Part shown: one piece after another, positions 44,375 through 52,550 of the stretch | Position numbering within the stretch: the first letter of the stretch is position 1 | Layout of the letters: each line of letters starts with the position of its first letter | Program-made: the position numbers and the translations under genes | Assembly (NCBI GenBank): GCA_947387485.1 | Contig: CANDNT010000002.1 | Coordinates: forward strand, 186,001 to 250,000 | Origin: Aquimarina rhabdastrellae | Lineage (GTDB): Bacteria; Bacteroidota; Bacteroidia; Flavobacteriales; Flavobacteriaceae | Direction: 5' to 3' | DNA: 64,000 bases | The notes under the pieces: generated by a model | Databases searched by the model: none | The model's input: the letters and a program-made list of their open reading frames with translations, nothing else | What the model was told of the DNA's origin: nothing

Positions 44375-44791
44375 ATGAAAAAGATACTTTTAATTCTATT
44401 AGTAAGTGTAATCACTTTCGCTTGCAAAAACGAAACAAAACCTGCTTCAGAAACAGAAGAAGGACAAGTATTTAGAGGTGAATTTATTTATACTGATAAC
44501 GCCGCAGTATTAAAAGGAAAAGACTTTTTATATGGAGTTCAATTGGATGCTAAAGCAAAAGAATTAGCAAATAAAACTAAGCCATTACAAAGAGAAGAAT
44601 ATGATATGGTTCCTGTTGTTATCAAAGGAATCTTAAAAGATAATCCTAACGAAGGTTGGGAGAAAATTGTAGCTATTACTGAAATTGTAGGAGTAAGTGC
44701 TCCTACTGCAGAACTAGTTACCAAAGTAAAATCTTCTGTAACAGAAGAAGAAACAACAAATACAACCTCAGAAACTAAGCCTGCTGAGTAA
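44375..44791 (+). CDS. Small lipoprotein of unknown function
   Basis: The 138-residue protein has a lipoprotein signal (VITFAC, Cys17), then an acidic Thr/Glu-rich linker, a compact domain of about 80 residues (FRGEFIYTDNAAVLKGKDFLYGVQL, EEYDMVPVVIKGILKDN) and an acidic, low-complexity tail. I do not recognise the family; the domain resembles single-strand-binding or OB-like beta folds only loosely. It follows the MBL lipoprotein by 2 bp and precedes sufC by 66 bp. Confidence 0.7.
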   Translation: MKKILLILLVSVITFACKNETKPASETEEGQVFRGEFIYTDNAAVLKGKDFLYGVQLDAKAKELANKTKPLQREEYDMVPVVIKGILKDNPNEGWEKIVAITEIVGVSAPTAELVTKVKSSVTEEETTNTTSETKPAE

Positions 44792-44857
44792 AGAAAAAAG
44801 GCAAAGAAAAGAATAACCTAATCCTATTGTAATAAGGGATACAACGATAGATTAAAA

Positions 44858-45610
44858 ATGTTAGAAATTAAGGATATCCACGCAAGTGTAGAAGGAAAAG
44901 AGATTTTAAAAGGTCTTAACCTAAAAGTAAATGCAGGAGAAGTTCACGCAATCATGGGGCCTAATGGTGCCGGAAAAAGTACGTTAGCGAGTGTTATTGC
45001 TGGTAAAGAAGATTATGAAGTAACTCAAGGTAATATCCTTCTTGAAGGAGAGGATATCGAAGAATTAGCTATCGAAGAACGTGCACATAAAGGTATTTTC
45101 TTATCATTTCAGTACCCAGTAGAGATTCCTGGTGTAACTGTTACTAATTTTATGAAAACTGCGATTAATGAAACTCGTAAAGCAAAAGGTCTTGAAGAAA
45201 TGCCTGCAAAAGACATGCTTAAGATGATTCGTGAGAAATCAGAATTATTAGAGATTGATCGTAAATTCTTATCTCGTTCTCTTAACGAAGGATTCTCTGG
45301 AGGTGAAAAGAAACGTAACGAAATATTCCAAATGGCTATGTTAGAACCTAAGTTAGCTATTCTGGATGAAACGGATTCTGGTTTGGATATCGATGCGCTT
45401 CGTATCGTAGCAAATGGTGTAAACAAGCTAAAGAATAAAGATAACGCTGTTATCGTGATTACGCACTACCAAAGATTATTAGATTATATCGTTCCTGATT
45501 TTGTACATGTACTACACGATGGTAAAATTGTAAAGTCTGGTACAAAAGAACTAGCACTAGAGCTTGAAGAAAAAGGATACGATTGGATTAAAGACGAAGT
45601 AAAAGCATAA
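44858..45610 (+). CDS. sufC: Fe-S cluster assembly ATPase SufC
   Basis: The 250-residue ABC-type ATPase drives the SufBCD scaffold. Walker A GPNGAGKST (34-42), the Suf-type signature LNEGFSGGEKKRNEIFQM and Walker B LAILDETDSGLDIDAL are all present. Length is normal. It is followed 2 bp later by sufD. Confidence 0.97.
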   Translation: MLEIKDIHASVEGKEILKGLNLKVNAGEVHAIMGPNGAGKSTLASVIAGKEDYEVTQGNILLEGEDIEELAIEERAHKGIFLSFQYPVEIPGVTVTNFMKTAINETRKAKGLEEMPAKDMLKMIREKSELLEIDRKFLSRSLNEGFSGGEKKRNEIFQMAMLEPKLAILDETDSGLDIDALRIVANGVNKLKNKDNAVIVITHYQRLLDYIVPDFVHVLHDGKIVKSGTKELALELEEKGYDWIKDEVKA

Positions 45611-45612
45611 AA

Positions 45613-46926
45613 ATGGATTTAAAAGATAAATTAGTATCCTCCTTTTTAGCTTTTGAAAATACTGTTGATGTAAACTCATCAATACACGATATTCGTAGCG
45701 AAGCTATCAAGAGGTTTGAACAACAAGGATTTCCTTCAAAAAAAGAAGAAGCTTGGAAATACACTTCGCTTAAAGGAGTTCTTAAACATGATTTTAGTAT
45801 TTTCCCTAAAGAAGAAAATGCTTTAGAATTTAGAGATGTAAAGAAGTATTTTATCAATGATTTAGATACCTATAAAATTGTATTTATTGATGGTAAATAT
45901 TCTTCTCATTTGTCTGAAACTACTCATGATAAGATTGATGTATGTTTAATGTCTGCTGCATTAACGCATGATAAGTACAAAGCTGTTATTGATAATTACT
46001 TTAATAAAGTAGCTAAACAAGATGGCTTAACTTCTTTAAATACTGCGTTTTCAAGAGAAGGAGCTTATATACATATCAGTGCTAATAAAATGGCCGATAA
46101 GCCTGTACAAATCATACATTTTTCTACAGGTAATGAAGCTGCTCAAATGTTACAACCACGTAACTTAATCATTGTAGATGAAAATTCTCATGTACAAATT
46201 ATTGAGCGTCATCAAAGTTTAACAGACAATCCTGTATTGACTAATTCTGTTACAGAGATTTATGCAGATAAAAGAGCTTTTGTTGATTATTATAAAATCC
46301 AAAATGATAATGAACATGCCTCTTTAATCGATAATACCTATATAGAACAACAAACTCAAAGTGTGGTTTCTGTTCATACATTTGCTTTTGGTGGAAATAT
46401 TACGCGTAATAACTTAAACTTCTATCAAAAAGGAGAACGTATAGATTCTATTCTTAATGGTGTTACTATTATAGAAAACAAACAACATGTTGATCACTAT
46501 ACTTTAGTACATCATACAGAGCCTAACTGTGAGAGTCATCAAGATTATAAAGGTATTTTTGACGAAAAAGCAACTGGAGTATTTAACGGTAAAATTATCG
46601 TAAATAAAGAAGCTCAAAAAACTAATGCTTTTCAATCTAATAACAATATCCTATTAAGTGATAAAGCTACTATCAATTCAAAACCTCAATTAGAGATTTT
46701 TGCAGATGATGTAAAATGTTCACATGGATGTACTATTGGTCAATTAGACGAAAAAGCATTATTCTATATGCAATCTAGAGGTATAGGCGAAAAAGAAGCT
46801 AGAGCATTATTAATGTATGCTTTTGCAAACAACATCTTAGAAAGTGTTAAAATACCTCAACTTAAGGCTAGAATCAATAAGCTTATCGCCAAAAAGCTTA
46901 ATGTAGATATAGGTTTTGATCTATAA
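45613..46926 (+). CDS. sufD: Fe-S cluster assembly protein SufD
   Basis: The 437-residue SufD pairs with SufB in the scaffold. The N-terminal FPSKKEEAWKYTSLKGVL and the C-terminal SHGCTIGQLDEKALFYMQSRGI are family hallmarks. It follows sufC almost without a gap and ends at a strong terminator, so sufABCD with the two lipoprotein genes forms one transcription unit. Confidence 0.96.
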   Translation: MDLKDKLVSSFLAFENTVDVNSSIHDIRSEAIKRFEQQGFPSKKEEAWKYTSLKGVLKHDFSIFPKEENALEFRDVKKYFINDLDTYKIVFIDGKYSSHLSETTHDKIDVCLMSAALTHDKYKAVIDNYFNKVAKQDGLTSLNTAFSREGAYIHISANKMADKPVQIIHFSTGNEAAQMLQPRNLIIVDENSHVQIIERHQSLTDNPVLTNSVTEIYADKRAFVDYYKIQNDNEHASLIDNTYIEQQTQSVVSVHTFAFGGNITRNNLNFYQKGERIDSILNGVTIIENKQHVDHYTLVHHTEPNCESHQDYKGIFDEKATGVFNGKIIVNKEAQKTNAFQSNNNILLSDKATINSKPQLEIFADDVKCSHGCTIGQLDEKALFYMQSRGIGEKEARALLMYAFANNILESVKIPQLKARINKLIAKKLNVDIGFDL

Positions 46927-46959
46927 TTAGCTTTAGCTATTTTAAAGTGTTATTATAAA

Positions 46960-46994
46960 GAAAAGGTCTAATTCAAGAAGAGTTAGACCTTTTC
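46960..46994 (+). terminator. Terminator after sufD
   Basis: The 12-bp stem GAAAAGGTCTAA (46960-46971) pairs with 46983-46994 across an 11-nt loop. It ends the sufABCD unit and separates it from sufS. Confidence 0.8.
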
Positions 46995-47090
46995 TCATTC
47001 TAGTCTTTAATTATTTTATAACCAAATTTGAGCAATAAAAAACTCTTTATAAGATTCATATAAACTAGCTTTTATCAAATTTCAATATCG

Positions 47091-47098
47091 TAACTTTG
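47091..47098 (+). promoter_or_regulatory. -7 element of the sufS promoter
   Basis: TAACTTTG matches TAnnTTTG 23 bp before the ATG at 47122 and makes the in-frame TTG at 47104 an unlikely start. Confidence 0.55.
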
Positions 47099-47121
47099 TC
47101 TCATTGAAAAAGATTGAATAC

Positions 47122-48336
47122 ATGTTAGACATACAAAAAATAAGAGCTGATTTTCCTATTTTAGAAAGAACTGTAAATGGGAAACCTCTAGTCTATTTTG
47201 ACAATGCAGCAACATCTCAAACTCCTACTGTAGTTATTGATACTATTGTAGATTATTATACAAAATACAACGCCAATATACATAGAGGTGTTCACACCTT
47301 ATCTCAAGAAGCAACAGATGCCTATGAGCTTGCTCGTAAAAAAGTACAGTCACATTTTAATGCCAAGCATTCTCATGAGATTATCTTAACTTCTGGTACA
47401 ACACATAGTATTAATATTGTTGCTACTGGTTTTTCTGCTTTATTAGAAGCAGGTGACGAAATTATAGTATCTGCTATGGAGCACCACTCTAATATTGTTC
47501 CGTGGCAAATGCTTTGTGAGCGTACTGGAGCTATCCTTAAGGTAATTCCTATGAATCAAGATGGAGAATTATTAATGGATGCTTATGACGCGTTACTATC
47601 TAGTAAAACCAAGCTAGTTTTTACAAATCACATTTCTAATGCACTTGGTACAATTAATCCTATAGAAGAGATTATTACCAAAGCGCATCAACATGGTGCA
47701 GTAGTATTAATTGATGGGGCTCAAGCTTGTCCTCATGTTAAACCTGATGTTCAAGCATTGGATGTTGATTTTTATGTAGCTTCTGCACATAAATTATGCG
47801 GCCCTACTGGTGTAGGTTTACTATACGGTAAAGAAGAATGGTTAAATAAACTACCTCCTTATCAAGGTGGTGGTGAGATGATCGATCAAGTTACTTTTGA
47901 AAAAACAACCTATGCTGGATTACCTCATAAGTTTGAAGCTGGTACGCCTAATATTTGTGGTGGAATTGCTTTTGGAGCAGCTTTGGATTATATGAATGCT
48001 ATTGGTTTTGATGAAATAGCTGCCTATGAAAATGAATTGTTAGCTTATGGTACACAAAAATTACTTGAGATCGAAGGTTTAAAAATCTATGGTACTGCTA
48101 AACAAAAAACATCGGTTATCTCGTTTAATATAGAAAATATTCATCCATATGACATTGGTTCGATAGTTGATAAACTAGGAGTAGCTGTTCGTACCGGGCA
48201 TCACTGTGCACAACCTATTATGGATTTTTATAACATACCAGGTACAGTTCGTGCTTCTTTTGCTTTCTATAATACCAAAGAAGAAATTGATATTTTGGTC
48301 GAAGCTGTTAAAAAAGCAAAGATGATGTTAAGCTAA
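47122..48336 (+). CDS. sufS: Cysteine desulfurase SufS
   Basis: The 404-residue PLP enzyme removes sulfur from cysteine for cluster assembly. Landmarks are YFDNAATSQTP near the start, SGTTHSINIVA, the PLP-binding Lys in VASAHKLCGPTG, and the catalytic Cys loop RTGHHCAQP near the C-terminus, typical of group II (SufS) enzymes. It has its own promoter downstream of the sufD terminator. The ATG at 47122 is chosen over a TTG 18 bases upstream. Confidence 0.96.
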   Translation: MLDIQKIRADFPILERTVNGKPLVYFDNAATSQTPTVVIDTIVDYYTKYNANIHRGVHTLSQEATDAYELARKKVQSHFNAKHSHEIILTSGTTHSINIVATGFSALLEAGDEIIVSAMEHHSNIVPWQMLCERTGAILKVIPMNQDGELLMDAYDALLSSKTKLVFTNHISNALGTINPIEEIITKAHQHGAVVLIDGAQACPHVKPDVQALDVDFYVASAHKLCGPTGVGLLYGKEEWLNKLPPYQGGGEMIDQVTFEKTTYAGLPHKFEAGTPNICGGIAFGAALDYMNAIGFDEIAAYENELLAYGTQKLLEIEGLKIYGTAKQKTSVISFNIENIHPYDIGSIVDKLGVAVRTGHHCAQPIMDFYNIPGTVRASFAFYNTKEEIDILVEAVKKAKMMLS

Positions 48337-48376
48337 AAATATTATAGATAGTTCTTATACACTTTACACTTATTAT

Positions 48377-49042
48377 ATGATTATGAAAAAATTAGTTTTC
48401 TTATGTTTTTTATTACCTCTTTTAAGTTCTTGTAAAGCCTTAAGAACTATCTATATTGCTCATTATACCGTAGATTGTCAAGGTGTCGCACCTCAAAAAT
48501 GTATGTTAGTAAAAGAAAGCCTAGAAAATGATTGGACAAACTTTTATGACACTATAGATGGCTTTTCTTATGAAGAAGGTTATGAATACCAACTCGAAGT
48601 CGAAGTTTCTAAAATAGCCAACCCTCCTGCAGATGCTTCAGCACTACGTTATACTTTAAAAAGAATTATTTCAAAAACACAGCAACAACTTCCGTTAGAA
48701 ATAGAATATTCTGCTATAACTAGAGGTTTTAATCTTAATTTAAAAATCAATAAAGAACACTGTTTAATCACAAGAAAAAATTTAGCGAAAGCTCCTATCA
48801 AACTTAAAAAAGAAACTATACATTGGCAACGTATTCAAAATATTGTAAGGGCTATTAATTTACCTGAGATAAAAAACTTAAAATCACCTACAACAGAGCG
48901 TTTTTATGATGCTGCTGCCATTGCTGCTGTAGTAATTAAAAAAGGAGACTCTACTTATACTTCTAGTTCTTTTGATCATGGTACTCCTCCTAAAGCGCTT
49001 CAACAATTAATGGATGAACTGTCTCTATATTTAAGAGATTAG
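48377..49042 (+). CDS. Lipoprotein with DUF4377 domain
   Basis: The 221-residue protein has a lipoprotein signal (LLSSCKALR). The DUF4377 domain (about 30-110) shows YTVDCQGVAPQKCMLVKE, WTNFYDTIDGFSYEEGYEY and the two expected Cys. The second half (about 110-221) is an Ile/Lys-rich alpha/beta segment without a known motif. The role is unknown; related domains occur in envelope and heat-shock-associated lipoproteins. It sits between sufS and sufE, 40 bp after sufS. Confidence 0.75.
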   Translation: MIMKKLVFLCFLLPLLSSCKALRTIYIAHYTVDCQGVAPQKCMLVKESLENDWTNFYDTIDGFSYEEGYEYQLEVEVSKIANPPADASALRYTLKRIISKTQQQLPLEIEYSAITRGFNLNLKINKEHCLITRKNLAKAPIKLKKETIHWQRIQNIVRAINLPEIKNLKSPTTERFYDAAAIAAVVIKKGDSTYTSSSFDHGTPPKALQQLMDELSLYLRD

Positions 49043-49103
49043 CCTATTATCACTCTTTATTTATACAATTAACGTTTGATTCACAGTGTTTCCTTAATTA
49101 GAA

Positions 49104-49135
49104 TTTGTTAAGGGATATGAGTTATTGTATTTTTG
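49104..49135 (+). promoter_or_regulatory. Bacteroidota-type promoter of the sufE unit
   Basis: TTTG (49104-49107), 20 bp, TATTTTTG (49128-49135): an excellent match to the consensus. The TTG at 49133 lies inside it, so the sufE start must be the ATG at 49154. Confidence 0.75.
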
Positions 49136-49153
49136 CAGCTAAAAATTAAGTGC

Positions 49154-49576
49154 ATGTCTATACGAGAATTACAAGAAGAGATCATTGACGAGTTTGCTAT
49201 GTTTGATGATTGGATGCAGCGTTATGAATATATGATAGAATTAGGAAAATCACTTCCTTTAATAGATGAAAAATATAAAATAGACGGAAATATTATCAAA
49301 GGGTGTCAAAGTAAGGTTTGGGTTCATGCAGAGATGAATGCAGATAACATTGTTTTTACAGCCGATAGTGATGCTATTATAACCAAAGGTATTATTGCTA
49401 TTCTTATACGTGTTTTTTCTAATCAACACCCTCAAGATATTATAGATGCTAATACTGATTTTATTGACGAAATTGGTCTAAAAGAACATTTGTCTCCTAC
49501 TAGAGCTAATGGTCTAGTAAGTATGATAAAGCAATTAAAAATGTATGCTATTGCTTATCAAACACAAATAAATTAA
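49154..49576 (+). CDS. sufE: Sulfur acceptor protein SufE
   Basis: The 140-residue protein takes persulfide from SufS. The acceptor Cys is Cys51 in IIKGCQSKVWV, the classic SufE motif, preceded by FDDWMQRYEYMIELGKSLP. It starts a small unit with a DUF59 protein (5 bp later) and a DUF2480 protein, from a well-matched promoter. Confidence 0.95.
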   Translation: MSIRELQEEIIDEFAMFDDWMQRYEYMIELGKSLPLIDEKYKIDGNIIKGCQSKVWVHAEMNADNIVFTADSDAIITKGIIAILIRVFSNQHPQDIIDANTDFIDEIGLKEHLSPTRANGLVSMIKQLKMYAIAYQTQIN

Positions 49577-49581
49577 AAATT

Positions 49582-49911
49582 ATGAGTGATAACATATCCA
49601 TCGATACAAATGAATTAGGAGATAAAATAGTACGTGTATTAAAAACTATTTTTGATCCAGAAATTCCTGTAGATATATACGAGTTAGGTTTAATCTATGA
49701 TGTTTTTGTTAACGAAAACTATGATGTTAAAATATTAATGACATTAACAACGCCTAATTGTCCTGTAGCAGAAACATTGCCTGTAGAAGTAGAAGAAAAA
49801 GTAAAATCTATTGATGCTGTAAATGATGCCGAGGTAGAAATTACTTTTGATCCTCCATGGACTCAAGACCTAATGAGCGAAGAAGCTAAATTAGAATTAG
49901 GAATGCTATAA
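49582..49911 (+). CDS. DUF59/MIP18-type Fe-S assembly protein (SufT-like)
   Basis: The 109-residue protein has the DUF59 core: DPEIPVDIYELGLIYD, the motif TLTTPNCPVAETLP with the conserved Cys, and VEITFDPPWTQDLMSEEAK. Relatives in SUF operons (SufT or YitW-like) help mature Fe-S proteins. It lies 5 bp after sufE and 10 bp before the DUF2480 gene, so it belongs to the SUF system by context. Confidence 0.9.
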   Translation: MSDNISIDTNELGDKIVRVLKTIFDPEIPVDIYELGLIYDVFVNENYDVKILMTLTTPNCPVAETLPVEVEEKVKSIDAVNDAEVEITFDPPWTQDLMSEEAKLELGML

Positions 49912-49921
49912 TTATATTATC

Positions 49922-50431
49922 ATGGCAGACGAAATTATTAATAGAGTAGCCAATAATCAAAAATTAGTCTCTTTTGACCTTGAAGAATATTACCCTAAAG
50001 GTCAAAGAGTTCTTTTTGATATTAAAGATTGGTTATATGAAGGTCTTATTCTTAGAGAAAAAGATTTTAGAGCAAAGGTAGCTCAACATGATTGGTCTCA
50101 ATATCAAGATCACTATATAGCACTTTGTTGTTCTAGCGATGCTATAATACCTGGTTGGGCCTATTTATTACTTACTTCTCAATTAATTCCGTATACAAAA
50201 AAAGTAGTAGTAGGTACATTAGATCACTTAGAAACTATACTTTATAACGAAATAATTACTACCTTAGATACTACAACATATAAGGATAAACTTGTGATCA
50301 TTAAAGGATGCTCTAATAAACCTGTTCCAGAAGGAGCATATATAGCCCTTATCCAAAAGTTACAACCTATTGCAAAAAGTATTATGTATGGTGAGGCTTG
50401 CTCGTCAGTACCATTATACAAACGTAAATAA
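49922..50431 (+). CDS. DUF2480 family protein
   Basis: The 169-residue cytoplasmic protein begins DEIINRVANNQKLVSFDLEE and contains LFDIKDWLYEGLILREKDFR and GCSNKPVPEGAYIALIQKL, matching the Bacteroidota family DUF2480. There is no catalytic motif, but Cys occurs in ALCCSS, KGCSN and EACSS, which could bind a metal or cluster. It closes the sufE unit; the family is, from memory, usually found next to SUF genes. The function is unknown. Confidence 0.85.
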   Translation: MADEIINRVANNQKLVSFDLEEYYPKGQRVLFDIKDWLYEGLILREKDFRAKVAQHDWSQYQDHYIALCCSSDAIIPGWAYLLLTSQLIPYTKKVVVGTLDHLETILYNEIITTLDTTTYKDKLVIIKGCSNKPVPEGAYIALIQKLQPIAKSIMYGEACSSVPLYKRK

Positions 50432-50517
50432 ATTCCCCCTTGATCGATTGATTGCGCTTTTTATCGAATTTGTGATTTTATACTATTAGCTTTTTAATTA
50501 TTAGAAACAACTTAATC

Positions 50518-50525
50518 TATATTTG
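50518..50525 (+). promoter_or_regulatory. -7 element upstream of the first DUF3078 gene
   Basis: TATATTTG matches TAnnTTTG and lies 25 bp before the start at 50551. Confidence 0.5.
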
Positions 50526-50550
50526 CTGCCGCAAAAAAATCCAAAACAAT

Positions 50551-51465
50551 ATGAAAAAAATAGTACTATCATTAGCGTTATTTGTTGGTGCATTTACTAG
50601 TTATGCACAAGAAGCTACAACAGAAGAAGGTCCTAAAGATGGATGGACAAAACAAGGAAACATTGCCTTTTTATTAAATCAATCTGCTTTTAATAATGAT
50701 TGGCTAGGAGGAGGAACTTCTAATATTGCAGGTAACTTTTCTCTTTCATATGATTTCAATTATAGAAAAGGAGCTTTTACTTGGGATAACAAAATTCTAG
50801 CTGATTATGGTTTATCAAAAACTAAGGATCAAGATTTTACAAGAAAGACCAATGACCGTTTTGAACTTAACTCTTTAGCTGGAAAGCAATTAAAAGATTC
50901 TAACTGGTATGTATCTTTCTTCTTAAATTTTAGAACTCAATTTGACAAAGGATTCGTATTTGGTGAAGATGCTCAAGGTAACGAAACAAGAACCGAAACT
51001 ACGCATATCTTCTCTCCTGCATATTTACAGTTTGGTCCTGGTATGTTATGGAAAAAGAGCGATAACTTAAAAGTAAACATCGCTCCTGCTACTGCAAAAT
51101 TCGTATTTGTAGATAAAGATTTTACTAGAGTTGATACTACTGTTCCGGGTGCATTAGATGCTTATGTTCCTTATTTTGGTGTAGATGCTAATGAATCTTC
51201 ACGTTTTGAGTTTGGTGCTGCTTTAAATGCTTATGCCAAATTTGAAATCATGAAAAATGTATCTATGGAAAACATCTTGAACTTATATTCTAACTATCTA
51301 GAAGATCCTCAAAATGTTGATGTTGACTATACTGCTAATATTGTAATGACTATCAATAAGTATTTATCTACAAACTTAACATTCCAAGCTATTTATGATG
51401 ATAATGCTGTTAAAGCTTGGCAGATTAGAGAAGTATTTGGTTTAGGAATCAACTATGGTTTTTAA
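50551..51465 (+). CDS. DUF3078 domain protein, exported (first of a tandem pair)
   Basis: The 304-residue protein has a signal peptide (LALFVGAFTSYAQ) and a DUF3078 beta-barrel-like domain: GNIAFLLNQSAFNNDWLGGG, then FTWDNKILADYGLSKTKDQD, LNLYSNYLEDP, and an aromatic C-terminus. It is probably an outer-membrane or periplasmic barrel protein of unknown function. A close paralogue follows at 51599, after a terminator and a new promoter. Codon use suggests good expression. Confidence 0.85.
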   Translation: MKKIVLSLALFVGAFTSYAQEATTEEGPKDGWTKQGNIAFLLNQSAFNNDWLGGGTSNIAGNFSLSYDFNYRKGAFTWDNKILADYGLSKTKDQDFTRKTNDRFELNSLAGKQLKDSNWYVSFFLNFRTQFDKGFVFGEDAQGNETRTETTHIFSPAYLQFGPGMLWKKSDNLKVNIAPATAKFVFVDKDFTRVDTTVPGALDAYVPYFGVDANESSRFEFGAALNAYAKFEIMKNVSMENILNLYSNYLEDPQNVDVDYTANIVMTINKYLSTNLTFQAIYDDNAVKAWQIREVFGLGINYGF

Positions 51466-51489
51466 TAACTAACACATTTATATAAACTA

Positions 51490-51520
51490 AAGGGATTGCT
51501 TATAGGTAATCCCTTTTTTT
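51490..51520 (+). terminator. Terminator after the first DUF3078 gene
   Basis: The 8-bp stem AAGGGATT (51490-51497) pairs with AATCCCTT (51508-51515) and is followed by T's. Confidence 0.8.
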
Positions 51521-51568
51521 ATAAGAAATTTCTTTCATTTTACAACTTCTTAAAAGTAATTAAGTCTT

Positions 51569-51576
51569 TATGTTTG
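51569..51576 (+). promoter_or_regulatory. -7 element upstream of the second DUF3078 gene
   Basis: TATGTTTG matches TAnnTTTG, 22 bp before the start at 51599. Confidence 0.5.
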
Positions 51577-51598
51577 TAATTGAAAACATAAAGTATCT

Positions 51599-52501
51599 AT
51601 GAGAAAAATTGTATCCGGCTTACTTATAGGTTTATGTACTATAAGTTTACATGCTAATGATAAAAACTTAGGCAAAAAAGATTCTTTAATCTATTGGAAA
51701 CAAAAAGGGAAGTTTTCTTTAGTATTTAATCAAGCTGCCTTTAATAGAAATTGGCAAGGTGGTGGAAGCTCAAACGTAGCAGGAAACACGACTGTCAATT
51801 ATGAATTATTTCACAAAAACCACGGCTTTACATGGGAAAACAAATTTTTAGCCGATTTTGGTTTAACCTTTATCAAAGGCGAAGATTTTGTTAGAAAAAC
51901 TAACGACCGTGTTGAATTAGAAACCCGTTTAGGTCATCGTATTAACAACGGTAATTGGAACTATTCTTATTTTACCAATTTTAAATCTCAATTCGCTATT
52001 GGGTATCGTTTTGACAAAAGCGAAGAATCAGAAGAGATCATTCGTACAGAAGAAACTCACTTCTTCTCTCCTGCTACTATACAAGCTGGTCCAGGTTTAT
52101 TATGGAAAAAAAACGATAATTTTAATTTTAACTTAGCACCAGTAACTGCACGTATGATTTTTGTAGATGATAAATTTACATCTACTCCAGAGTATGTTGA
52201 TGGTAGTTATTTTGGAGTTGGTACAGGAAAAAATTCTAGATTCGAATTTGGAGGGCATTTAAACGCTTATTTCAAATTTAAGGTAATGGAAGATATTACT
52301 ATGGAGAACAAGCTTAATTTATACTCAAATTACATTGAGGAGCCTCTTAATGTAGACATTGATTATACCACAAATGTCAATCTCACTGTTAACAAATACA
52401 TTTCTGGTAGTTTGGTCTTTCAAGCTATTTATAATGATAACGCCTCTAGAGGATTTCAAATACGAGAAATCATAGGTATAGGTTTAAACTATACTTTATA
52501 A
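51599..52501 (+). CDS. DUF3078 domain protein, exported (second of a tandem pair)
   Basis: The 300-residue paralogue of the preceding gene has a signal peptide (about 1-19, ISLHAN) and the same motifs (GKFSLVFNQAAFNRNWQGGG, then FTWENKFLADFGLTFIKGED, LNLYSNYIEEP). It differs from the first in the signal peptide and in a shorter loop near the middle, and is transcribed separately. The function is unknown; the pair probably arose by local duplication. Confidence 0.85.
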   Translation: MRKIVSGLLIGLCTISLHANDKNLGKKDSLIYWKQKGKFSLVFNQAAFNRNWQGGGSSNVAGNTTVNYELFHKNHGFTWENKFLADFGLTFIKGEDFVRKTNDRVELETRLGHRINNGNWNYSYFTNFKSQFAIGYRFDKSEESEEIIRTEETHFFSPATIQAGPGLLWKKNDNFNFNLAPVTARMIFVDDKFTSTPEYVDGSYFGVGTGKNSRFEFGGHLNAYFKFKVMEDITMENKLNLYSNYIEEPLNVDIDYTTNVNLTVNKYISGSLVFQAIYNDNASRGFQIREIIGIGLNYTL

Positions 52502-52507
52502 CTATAA

Positions 52508-52546
52508 AAAAAGGCTTTAGAATTATAAATTTTCTAAAGCCTTTTT
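52508..52546. terminator. Bidirectional terminator between DUF3078 and hflX
   Basis: The perfect 15-bp stem AAAAAGGCTTTAGAA (52508-52522) pairs with 52532-52546 and is shared by the convergent genes. Confidence 0.85.
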
Positions 52547-52550
52547 GATC

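Noticed and set aside
47104..47121. TTG-started extension of sufS
   Set aside because: A TAnnTTTG promoter element ends 6 bp upstream, and SufS homologues begin near the ATG at 47122.
49133..49153. TTG-started extension of sufE
   Set aside because: The TTG is inside the promoter -7 element TATTTTTG.
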